From the NCBI GenBank assembly GCA_905250115.1, contig CAJNOI010000032.1:496001-560000 (forward strand): a stretch of 64,000 nucleotides of DNA. Direction: 5' to 3'. The notes beneath the pieces were generated by a model. The model was not told the DNA's origin, made no database searches, and was given only the letters and a program-made list of their open reading frames with translations. The DNA is from Adineta steineri (lineage: Eukaryota > Rotifera > Eurotatoria > Adinetida > Adinetidae). Position numbers and translations under genes: made by a program. Shown here piece by piece: positions 12,301 to 24,300 of the stretch (position 1 is the first letter of the stretch; every line of letters begins with the position of its first letter).

Positions 12301-13134
12301 CTATAGAACCCTGATGAATCTGAGGAAATTCTAAAGAATTGTTGAGAGTCCTTAGAATTTATCGGAATCTGGGTGTGTGTATGTATCTTTTTTAGTCATA
12401 AACTGTAGTGTTCATCATTTTGATAACAACTAAATCAATCGACACGTTTTACAATCTTTTTATTATCATATACAGGTGGTGGCAATTTTCTCGGTGAACA
12501 TGTTGCCATAGCTATGGATCGACTTCGACAAACTGTCGGTCTTATGGCGAAACACTTAGATGTGCAAATTGCTCAAATGGTAACTCCTGAATTCAATAAC
12601 GGTTTGCCCAGTTGTCTCATTGGTAATCGTGCTCGAGAAGTAAATATTGGTGTCAAGGCTCTACAAATCACCGGCAATTCTATTATGCCTTATTTACTTT
12701 TTCTTGGTACGCCGATGGCCGATAAGTTTCCAACACATGCTGAACAATACAATCAAAATATTAACTCAATGGGTCATATGTCTGCATGTCTTGCTCGAAA
12801 ATCAATTTCCGGTTTAAGTCAACACTTAAGCATATGTCTCTTAATTTGTGTCCAAGCACTTGATTTACGAGCCAACTTGATTGACGAAGAAGGCGGTTAT
12901 GATGCTCGCCCATTGGTTTCAAGCAAGACTCGACCGGTGTACGAAGCGATTAGATCAATCATAAATGTACCTATTAGCAAAGAGCGCCCGTACATCTGGG
13001 ATGATGGTGAACATGCACTGGACGAACAAATTGCTTGTGTCAATGCAGCTCTCACCGCGGATGAAAATGGACTTCTCTTCAAAGCACTAAAACCAACTAT
13101 TGACTGGCTCCGTTCCAAACGTTACACACACTAA
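9358..13134 (+). CDS. MIO-type aromatic amino acid ammonia-lyase or aminomutase
   Basis: Three exons (9358-10200, 11933-12179, 12476-13134) give about 582 aa, close to cyanobacterial phenylalanine ammonia-lyases. Enzymes of this family form an MIO group autocatalytically from Ala-Ser-Gly, then remove ammonia from Phe, Tyr or His, or move it to the beta carbon. Visible features: catalytic Tyr82 in LYGVTSLFGG, MIO triad Ala171-Ser172-Gly173 in FGSIGASGDLVPLSY, LNGTSVMT, then QDRYSLRC, NSANDNPLIDV, GGNFLG, GNRAREVN, TGNSIMP, FPTHAEQYNQNINS and RPYIWDDGE. The selectivity pair after NNLVR is Ala111-Leu112, not Phe-Leu (PAL), His-Leu (TAL) or Ser-His (HAL), so the substrate cannot be assigned. The CAG/gtaaat donor and both acceptors keep the frame and fit the family's length exactly. 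It ends 214 bp before NRPS-2 on the same strand. Its gene is intact whereas NRPS-1 is not. Likely acquired from bacteria and then given introns. Confidence 0.92.
10201..11932 (+). other. 1.7-kb intron 1 of the MIO enzyme gene
   Basis: GT-AG intron far longer than the usual 50-70 bp here. It holds a single G-rich arm, TTGAGGGTGTAGGTGG, at about 10386-10401, like the left arm of the palindromic repeat family. The rest shows no recognisable gene. The open frames at 10975-11190 and 11071-11406 are low-complexity. The length suggests insertion of a mobile or repeat sequence that has since decayed. Intron 2 (12180-12475, 296 bp) is also longer than average and contains nothing I recognise. Confidence 0.6.
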
Positions 13135-13348
13135 GTTTTCCACATTACAAAAAATTTCAGTTTCTTTTCTACAAAATTGGATCATCATCAGACGTAGAAC
13201 TGGATGAAACGGCATCAGTTTTTTTTACATAAGATCTTTTTCCTCTCTTGTAATAAAGAAATCTAATCAGAACATAGAAGCGCAAAATACTATTCGATTA
13301 TTTCTAGATTAAGCTTTCAATTTTAATTTTCAGCAAATTAATTCAAAT

Positions 13349-15318
13349 ATGACAACGTCATGCTATACAATACGCAATTTATTTAATATTGCACAGTTAT
13401 ATCCTCAGAAGGTAGCAATAGTGCTTGACGACCAGGTATGGACTTACAGCGAGTTGGCCATGCAAGTAGAACGCGTTGTATATCAATTACATCACTTAGG
13501 TGTAGTTCAAGGTCAAATAATCTATCAATTCGTTGAACGAAGTTTTGAAATGATATGTGGCTTTTTGGCCATCATATATTCAGGTGGAGTGTATTGTCCA
13601 ATAAATCCAGCAATACCGTCTGATCGTCTCAATATAATTCTCGAACAAATCCAAGGTCAATATGTTTTAGTACATGAGAAAACTCGTAATCAATTTCCAA
13701 TAGCAACTGTTCAGCATGTTATTATATTAGACAATATTCTTTCTCCATTATTAACTATCGAGGATGCGAATGATCTTCCAGTTTTTAAGGAGTATGGTGC
13801 TGCATTCATTATTTTTACTTCAGGTACCACTGGACAACCAAAAGCAGCTGTCCATACACATAAAAGTTTCTCAGCTAATATTGCTGCTTTTATTCAATGG
13901 AACGTCGGTGTATATACCGCTCGAGATCACGTCCTTCAAGTTGCTACATGTTCATGGATTCCACATATTGTGGAATTCTCATTACCATTAGTCGTTGGTG
14001 GCACTCTTGTGCTTCTGCGACCAGGTGGTCATTTAGATGTGGCCTATTTTTCTCAAACTCTAATGCATCAACAAATAACGACGCTAATAATAGGTCCTGC
14101 AATAATTCGAGCTCTTACTAATTATATTGAAAATACCCAGCAAACGAAAACATTCGATACTGTGCGCCATCTGTGTACATCGGGTAATGATAAGCTTTTG
14201 ATCTATTTTTGACATCTTATTTTTTACTTGTCTTGCATAACTTAGGCGAACCATTGAAATCACAACAGTGGGCTCAATTTGTTAATTTGTTAAGTTCTTC
14301 CAATGTTCAACTTTGTGTTATATATGGTACGTCTGAAAGTAGTGGAGTTCTTGGATGTCGATTGCTAAATATCAGTGATACAGATATTCCTATTGGATAT
14401 CCATTCCCAACTATACAATGTTTGCTAATCGATGATGATGGCAAAATTATTAATACTACAAATAATTCAAGTAAAATTGGTCAAATTCATATAGGAGGTG
14501 AGTAGTATCCATCCCAATCGTTTTCTTTTATATTATGTATTTTTTAAAAGGACCAATTTTATTCAACGGCTATTTAAATGATTCTGAAAATACCAAAAAG
14601 AAGTTTACGATCATAAATAATCAAGTTTATATGAAAACAGGTGATCTAGCTCGATATAATACACGAGAAGAGCTTGTTTATACTGGACGTGTTGATTTTC
14701 AAATTAAAATACGTGGTCAACGTGTTGAAACAACTGAAATAGAAAATACAATTACGAATTCGTATCCTGGCAAGATTTCTGACTGTGTTGTCACTAAAAT
14801 AGCACAAAATGATGATCTACTTGTCGCATATGTGGTCTCAAAAGAATCCGAGCTCGATACTGAACAAATTCGAAATTATTGCAATAAATATCTTCATCAA
14901 TACATGATACCATCTATCTTCGTCTTCTTGGAACAATTACCTTTGAATGCGAATGGAAAACTCGATCGACAGCGTCTTCCAATATCTGATATCTCGGTTC
15001 TATCGACTAATGCTATTGATCGTCAATATTTAGAACCGAAAAATGAACTCGAAATGCTTGTTCATTCGGTATGGTGTAAGGTTCTTGATCGTAATCGAAT
15101 CTCGACGCGAACAAACTTTTTTAGTATCGGTGGTCATTCTCTCCTATTTATTCAAATCTATCAATATTATCGAACGTTATTTAATTTTGATGGCGAAACA
15201 ATAAATACTCGGCCATTCTTTGAACACAATACCATAGCCGAACATGCAAAACTACTAGAAAATATTAGAAACAATAATATACAAACAAAGCAATGGCAAA
15301 CATTACATATTAACCAAT
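13349..15318 (+). other. NRPS-2 loading module (A-T) without Asp235
   Basis: The adenylation domain has A3 FTSGTTGQPKAAVH, a diverged A5 (YGTSES), A7/A8 (KTGDLA, GRVDFQIKIRGQRVE) and A10 NANGKLDRQRLP. The carrier is FFSIGGHSLLFI. Lined up on the GrsA positions (235, 236, 239, 278, 299, 301, 322, 330, 331, 517) the code reads I-P-V-I-C-S-I-G-V-K. Ile204 stands where alpha-amino-acid-activating domains have Asp235 (CSWIPHIVEF instead of CSFDxHxxEI). Loss of that Asp is known in A domains for aryl acids, hydroxy or keto acids and beta-amino acids. With an MIO lyase/aminomutase next door, a cinnamate-type acid or a beta-aryl amino acid is the simplest guess. It shares one intron position (after CTSG) with the other A domains and has one of its own (14498-14550). 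Confidence 0.75.
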
Positions 15319-18300
15319 GTAAGGCATATAGAAGCACTTCCGCATCAGGATACAATATTTTTCTGCTAATTTATAGGTATCGCATCGTATGCTCAAGAAC
15401 GCATATTTCTTGATGAACAAGTTCGTTTCTCTGGCCAAATTGCCATTTACAATGAGCTAATTGTTCTACAAGTTACAAACGGTTCATTATTAGTGAATCG
15501 TTTATTACAAGCACTTCGTTGTGTCCTGAGCAAACATAAGATATTAAGAACGTCTGTAGTTTTCAATGATGATGATAGTACTTTAAAACAATCTATCACT
15601 GATAAACATCTCACATTTACATTGGATGCCGATCTAAAATTTAAGAGTGAAACTGAACTTCACAACATTATTTCAGAAATAAATACTAATCCTAATTTGT
15701 TCGATTTATCAAGTGGTCGTGTTTTTTATTGTCAAATTCTCAGACAACACATGATATCGGATGAAAATAATGATGAGGAAATGGTTATAAATTCTGATGT
15801 TCTCGTTATCGGCTTTCATCATACTGCAATCGATCAATTAAGTAGCTCAATTTTTTTAAATGATCTTTGTAATATTTACAATAGTAACGCGGCGTGGTTA
15901 GATGATGAAGAATCATTACAATATATTGATTATAGTGTCCATGAGCATCTAATCGATATGACACTATCACGTGAGTTTTGGCGTTCTCAACTAAATGGAT
16001 ACAATCAAGAGTGTCGATTGACACTACCAGTTGATCGACATTGTTTAGATAGTGATGAACGATCTGGATATGCTTCCATTGCTCATACCTCATTTGATAA
16101 TGAGACTGCGGCATCATTTCTCGATTATGCATCTTCACATCAAGTTACACCATTTCAACTATGTCTAGCTACATTCTATACATTTCTCTTCAAACTAACA
16201 TATGGTCAAAATGATTTATGTATTTCTTGTCATAATGCAAATCGATACAGGACTGAATTACAGAATATGATTGGAATGTTTGTTTCAACATTACCATATC
16301 GTATTCAAATTGATTCTGATTGGTCATTTGGCGACCTTATTGAACATGTGCGAGAAAAATGTTTATCAGTTCTTGAACATTCTCATTATCCACTACAACA
16401 CATTCTTACTGACTCTCAAATTAAACAGTTAAGTGTTCTATTTCTTGAAACATCGTTCAATTTTATCACTCTCTCCGAAAAGAGCCAATGGTCTATTGAT
16501 TCAGCAACGTTGCAACAATTATCAATGCAGCAATCTTATGGTGCTGCTAAATTTGATTTTATGTTGACTTGTCTTTACAATCCAACATCCGATGATAGTA
16601 AACTATCATTTTGTTTAACCTGCTCACGTGATCTGTTTGATGAGACAACAGCTATGATCGTAGCTCAACGATTAAAATATCTTGTCAGTCAACTTTTTTC
16701 ACCAACATCAATTTCTGATGAAACTAGTCCAAGTATTACATCTATATCGAAACTTAACTTAATTTTACCGGCAGAAGCTCAAGAAATTGAGGATACTGTA
16801 TTTTTTCGACAACAAAATATTGTTAATGAAGGTACGTTTGTATAAATCTTTTCCTCTTTATTTTTGTTTATAAAGAAGCAGATTGTCTATTATAGATAAT
16901 CTGTAAAAATGATAAGAAAATCTTGTTTTATGAACATGAATCACGCCATCACACCCTCTATAATTAAGATTGATGTTAGTTGTGAAGTTTTTGAGTATGA
17001 TACTGAACCTATGATTAGCCTACACAATTAACATAATGTCTTACCTTACGATATATATACCCTACCACCATATATTATTGTGTGTTGGTTGTCTATCAAG
17101 TTTCTCTACTTCCTCCTTTTCTCTCAACCACGAACTAGAAGCGTTTCTAAAACAAAAGCAAAAACTTCCACCGATCTCTCTTTTCTCCACAAATATGATC
17201 AATATTATAACGAGCATAGTCTAAAATATGAAATTTAGTAAATATATCTGAAAATCGATTGAAAAGAAACATTAGTTTATAAGGAAATTGAAGAGAGTCG
17301 TGAAATAAACACGTTTTAATTTAAGCAAGTCTGATGAGGCGAAGACATTGATAATTATAATCAAGATAGGTTTCACCTAATTTATTAAGGAGATTTTTTT
17401 TCTATTAGTTACCGCAATGATTTTAAGTTTTGCATTTTAGATTCGGAGACTGCGTTAATAGCTTTCTTTCTTATCTTCCATAAATTCTCATAAAAACTAA
17501 TTAACTAAATATTAATATTTCTAATTCAATTTATAATTTAAAAACGATGCTGAATTTGAATAAAATTGTTATTGTAAATAATTTCCAATAGCCTGACTTG
17601 ACTGTGTTTATAATCTTTCAAGGTTAGCTGGTCTTCGATGTTTTTCTACAACTTTCTATACGTTTTATGCATCATTCCAGTTAGCTCAGTAAAATTCTTT
17701 CATCATCAGCCATCAACATCATCGAAATATGTAGTCGTAATTTCAGTTATGACTGATTAATATCTCATTATTGATTGTAGCACCAGCATCATATGCACAA
17801 GCTCGCATTTGTTTTGATGAACGAGTTCGATTTGATCCATATAAACCAAAACTTGCAATCTACAATATGCCTTTTTTCTACCGTCTTAATAAAGGACATA
17901 CTTTATCAATACAACAACTTCGACAGGCTCTTCAGCTGATTGTTAGAAAACATCAATCATTTCGTACATTACTTAACTTTCATGCAGAAAAGGACTCATT
18001 AATGCAACGAATTGTTGACATCCATCTTGATAATAATCGAACACATGCATTCATCGAAAACATTTACGAAACACAGCAGCAACTCAATGATATTATGCAT
18101 GAAGAAAAATCTAATCATCAACTTTTTGATCTTGAAAAGGGTACCATTTTTCGATGTCATCTTGTTTATTACAAACAAATCTCTTCAAATGATCTACTTT
18201 CTGACCAAGATGTAGTCGTTTTCAACTTCCATCATGCCTTGTTTGATTTTCCATCAATGAATATCTTTCTTCATGATCTCAATCAAGCATATACAACAGG

Positions 18301-21300
18301 TCAACTGTTATATGATGACAACACTAATCTTCGTTATCTCGACTGTAATTATAAATACTACTTCTAATTTTCTCTTTTGCCTAATACATTCTTGTCTTTA
18401 ATTTTACAGATGCTGTTATTGAACAAGAAACGTCGATGACTGGCGCAAGCATGTTTTGGCTTGATGTTCTTCATGATTGTAAACTTGATCAACCTTTGTC
18501 ATTACCATTTGATCGATATCGTCTTGCAAATGAACATCGAACTTGTCATACAACATCTGTTTCTTTTGATTTTGGTCAAGATCTCTCACATCACTTTCTT
18601 ATTCATGCATCATCAAACAACATATCACTTGAACATCTCACATTTGCTATTTATTTCATCTTTCTATTTAAATTAACTAACGGACAAACAGATATATGTA
18701 TTGCTATGAAAGTCAACAACAATCGATATAGAGATGAACTCAAATCAATCATTGGATTGTTTGAGAATGTCATTCCACTACGATGTCAGTTAGATTCACA
18801 TTGGTGTTTTCCTCAATTACTCGAACATGTTCGAGAGGTAATAACAAATAGTATGAAATATTCGTATTTTCCACTTCAACGTATCCTCAATCAACATCCA
18901 CATATTTCAAAACATGCATTTCTGGATACATCTCTGGAATTTATATCATACAAGAGCAACAATGACAATAATGCATTGATAATTGGTGATTCTCGACTTG
19001 TTCCAGGATCTTTCTCATTCAACGCTAATGAACATGAGATATTAAGTACATCCGATTTCTCTCTTTCTATTTATCATGATATGAACATGAATCAACTATC
19101 ATGCAAAATCAACGCATCACTTGACTTATTCAATCGAGAGACAGTGGAGAAGATTTCAAAACGATTTCATTTCTTCTTAAATCAAGTATCTGCATCTGTT
19201 ATCGATGGTCAAATAAACAAACCTATCTATGAAGTGTCATTAATTTTATTAAATGAACGATATCTAATGCAATCATTGAATAATACACAAATATCATTTT
19301 CATCTCCTGCCACTTGTATCCATCATGAATTTATATATCAAGTAGTGAAACATCCACAAAAAATAGCTGTTGAACTAGATGAACAATCATTGACATATTG
19401 TGAACTTCTATATTATGTTCAAGCCTTATCTTTAACTCTTGTTAATAAATATCATGTTTTTCCAGGTGAGATCGTATGTCAATGTGTTGAGCGAAGTTTG
19501 TCAATGGTAAGTTAATTAAAATGAGTAACAATTAATGTGAATTTGAGATTGACTTTTGATTAGGTGATTGGTATGATGGGAATTGAAATGGCTGGTGGTG
19601 TTTATTGTCCATTGTCACCTCGAGAGCCACAAAATCGTTTATATGCACTTACACAACAAACTCAAAGTCGTCTTGTTCTTGTTCATCATTTAATTAAGAC
19701 CAAATTCGATGATTATACTGTTTTACTTGATATTGATTCAATGTTAAATATTAATGATATGAATAGTGACATGAATTATAATTGCCTTGAGGGTGTGAAA
19801 GTGAAAGGCGAAGAGATAGCGTACGTTATTTTTACTAGTGGTTCAACTGGTATTCCGAAAGCGGTTCGTTAACACTAAATTTTCGAGTTTTTGATTTATT
19901 TTCATGCTCTTTGATAGGTTCAAGTTCGACATCAGAACTTTATTGATTGTATACATTCTTTGGCTTATATTAACTCATTTAATAAAGATGATACAGTTGT
20001 ACAAATGACACGATGTTCATTTGACATCCATGTTCAAGAAATACTTGGTACATTGTTGGCGGGAGGCACATTGATTATGCTTCATCCTGGTGGAACAATT
20101 GATTTCGTGTATTTATTCGAAGTGTTACAGAATAAACAGATTACTTATCTACACACTGTTCCAAGTTTACTACACAGTTTTTTTACTTTTGTCGAACAAA
20201 ATAGCAATCAAAATGTCTTGAAACATCTTCGTTCACTTTGTAGTAGTGGTGAGTGACTTTCGAACTAATTTCGTTTGCTAATCTAGCGTATGTTTTTTGT
20301 TATAGGTGAACCTTTTTCTGTTCCTTTGATTGGTTTGATCATGAAAATCGGTATAACAAACTGTATTGTATGGAATTTGTATGGTCCAGCTGAAACAACG
20401 ATAGACTGTACAGTTTATAGTGTGAACGTCAAAAATGATACGCAGGGCATTTCAATTGGTACACCACTTTCTAATTACCGATATATGATTATGAATCAAT
20501 ATTTACAATCGTCTGTTACCAATCAAGAAGGAGAGTTGTTTGTAGGAGGAGTGGGGGTCTTTGCTGGTTATCTTGGTCGTGATGACTTAACCGTAAGAGC
20601 TCTTGTTGAAATAGATGGTGAGCTATTTTATCGAACAGGTGATCTTGTTAGAATGGATCCTGAAGGTTTACTTTATTATATCGGAAGAAATGATTATCAG
20701 GTTAAATTGCGAGGACAACGAATTGAACTTGGTGAAATCGAACGATGTTTATTGAGTGAATCGATTCCAGCTTGTGTTGTTATTAAAGGAAGCGAAGATT
20801 ATTTAGTTGCCTATGTTCAGAGCTCTAGTATCGATAAAGAACAATTACGTCAACACTGTCAATCTAATCTGCCACCACATATGGTTCCATCTTTCTTTGT
20901 TATTCTTGATAAGCTACCTTTAAATGCTAATGGAAAGGTAGATCGAAAATCTTTACCAATACAGAAAATTTCGTTTCGCTCGCCTGACACGATCGATTAT
21001 CAACATGTAGAACCAAGCAATGAACTTGAAATCTGTATTCATTCATTGTGGTGTCAGATTCTTTGTCACACCAGAATTTCTATCGATACAAATTTTTTTG
21101 GTATCGGTGGTCATTCTCTCTTACTTATTCAGTTATATCATAATTACAAGATCATACTCAACATTGATGCGACTAAGATCAATATTTCCGCACTCTTCCA
21201 GCATACCACCATTGCTGATCATGCTCGTCTTATTCATCAATCAATAGATGATCCAGAAACATATCAAAAACTTTTGTCTGCTGTACATAGTATTCAAGGT

Positions 21301-24300
21301 ATATCGTATTGCCTAATCAATTTTATACAGTTATTACTTTTTACTTTTTCTTTGTATTAATAGAAACATCAATTCGAAAACGTGCTTGTTTTGTCTCTCA
21401 AGAGAATATCATACTTGTCACAGATGAGTTGTCAAGATACGAACCATTTCCTGTTACAGATATTCAACTAGCATATTTAGTTGGACGTGAAGGTGTTATT
21501 GATCTTGGTCATGTTTCTGCTTTCGTCTATAAGGAATATGATTTCTCGTCAACGTTCAACATCGAATACTTCGAACGAGCATTGAACTATGTAATCCAAC
21601 GCCATGAAGCACTGCGTCTTATCTTTCCGTCTCATACTGAACAGAAAATTCTCAAAACAGTTCCTTATTATACTATATTTATACTTAACGTAGATGATGT
21701 CCAATCTTCCCAAAAATATCTCATAGAACGACGAGAACAACTATCACATCAGATTCGACCAGCTGATCAATGGCCGTTATTTGATTTTCAAATAACTCGT
21801 TTTATTAGTGATGATGGTTATAACATACGTTTGCATTTTGGTTTCGATGCACTCATCACGGATTTTTGGAGCATAAATTTAGTTTTACATGAATTAAATC
21901 AATTGTATTATAATTTGAATGATAACTTGGTAGAACTAAAACTCTCTTATCGAGATTGCATTCTGGCAGAACAACAATGGAAACACACAACCATTTATAC
22001 CAGTGACAGACAGTATTGGGCAGATCGTCTAAAATCATTTCCATTAGGTCCAAATTTACCATTACAGTGCTTGCCAAACGAGATATATATTCAACGTCAT
22101 TGCAATGCAACAACTTTGTTAGATCGATCGCTGTGGGGGAAATTAAGAAGACATATTACCAATCATGGGTTGACGCCAGCCGGTTTCCTGGCGTCAATTT
22201 ATGCCATAGTATTGTGTAAATGGAGTGAAAATAAACATTTCGCTTTGAATCTACCAGTTTTCAATCGATTACCTATTCATCCACAAGTTAATCAAATAGT
22301 AGGAGATTTTACAACGGTTATACCATTAGAGATCAAGTTGGATAAGATGAGCACGTATTACGAATATCTCCAAACTGTGCAAAAACAATTATGGAATGAT
22401 CTTGAACATATGTCGTATGATGGTGTATCATTTATGCGTGATTTAATGCAGGTGCATCAGACAAGAGAAATTCTTTTACCGTACGTTTTTACATGTGGAG
22501 TAGATGTTGACGATATTCGTGAGAAAAATGTTGAACACAATATATTTCTTGATCAACAGCCAGTTTATACGATTAGTCAAACGCCACAAGTTTTTATTGA
22601 TCATGTAGTACTGGAAATTAATGGTTGTTTATCAATAAACTGGACATATGTAGACAATTTACTTCGAAAGGAAATGCTCAACCATATGCACGATACATTT
22701 GTTGATTTACTTGTCAAATTCGCTTCGTTTGATGATATATGGCGAAAGCCCATATTCGTCTCTTTACCCTCTGAACAACAAAAACGAAGATTAGATTTCA
22801 ATCAAACACAATGGCAATCAAATGTTCAAGATAAATTGCTTCATTCACTCGTCATTAAACAAGCTGAATTAACACCTAACGCATTAGCTATTCTCTCTTC
22901 TCAAGTAAACTTAACATATAGACAACTAATGAATTGTGTCTATTCATTAGCATACCATTTGCAACAACAACAAACAGATTCCAATCAGTTAGTCGCTATT
23001 CTTATGAGGAAAGGTTGGGAACAGATTGTTGCTTGTTTAGCTACCTTAGTTTCAGGTGGTGCTTATTTACCTTTGGATGCTGATTCACCCTACGAGCGTC
23101 TTTGTTCATTGATCGAAGAAACTAATGTCACAATTCTTCTTACACAATCTCATTGTCAACATAAATTTCCACATCTCACAACTATTCCAGTCGATACATG
23201 CACAGCTAATGATAATTATCTAACACCATTTCCTATCAAACAACAATCATCAACTGATTTAGCTTATGTTATTTATACATCTGGATCAACTGGAAAACCA
23301 AAAGGTGTTATGATTAGTCATCAAGCTGTTGTAAATACTATTTTAGATATGAATTCAAGATTAGAAATCTCAACTAATGATAGAATATTTGCATTATCAC
23401 ATCTCAATTTTGATTTATCTGTTTACGATATTTTTGGAATGTTAATTGGTGGTGGAACTATAGTAATTCCAGATGATGACCAATATAAAAATCCCGAACA
23501 TTGGTATGATATGATAATTAAACATCATGTCACTATTTGGAATAGTGTTCCAATGCTCATGCAAATGTTTGTTGAACATCTCAAACATACAAATAATCAT
23601 AATCAATTACGACATATCTTATTAAGTGGTGATTGGATACCGCTATCGCTACCAGAGTCAATACACGCAACATTTGGTGAACAAGTAATAATAACTAGCT
23701 TAGGTGGTGCAACAGAAGCATCTATTTGGTCAATTGCCTATACTCTATCAAAAGAAATACCACGAGAATGGAAATCAATTCCTTATGGAATACCATTAAG
23801 AAATCAACAATATTATGTTTATGATCTACATCTTGATGATTGTCCTGAATGGGTCATTGGTGAATTATATATTGGTGGTAAAGGTTTAGCTAATGGCTAT
23901 TGGAATGATCAAGAAAAAACACAATCAAGTTTTATTATTCATCCATTAACTAATAAATGTCTTTATCGAACAGGTGATTATGGTCGATTTCTACCAAATG
24001 GATATATTGAATTTACAGGACGGAAAGATTTCCAAGTAAAAGTACATGGTCATCGTATTGAACTTGGTGAAATTGAACATCATTTACAACAACATCCAGA
24101 CATTCAACAAGCTATTGTTAATATTGATAACAAATCCCAACAGTTAATTGGATATATTATGCCAGAAAAACATTTTATTCATAATAAAGATTATGATTCA
24201 ACAGAGGTGTTAATTGCTTATCCTATTGAACGTATGAATTTTAAGCTTGCAAGACATAGTATAAGGCAACAAAAGAAGGAAGAAAAGAGCTTTGCTCTAA

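Noticed and set aside
15377..16831. C' as an epimerization domain
   Set aside because: It has LRT, IGMFVSTLP and HYPLQHIL signatures of condensation domains and lacks typical epimerase motifs. Left open only for a phylogenetic test.
17036..17224. Small gene inside the 949-bp NRPS-2 intron
   Set aside because: No coding signature and no recognisable motif; absent from the equivalent introns of NRPS-1.
19788..19805. TTGAGGGTGTG-like sequence as another repeat copy
   Set aside because: It is in-frame coding sequence of NRPS-2 (LEGVKVKGEE) with no C-rich right arm nearby.
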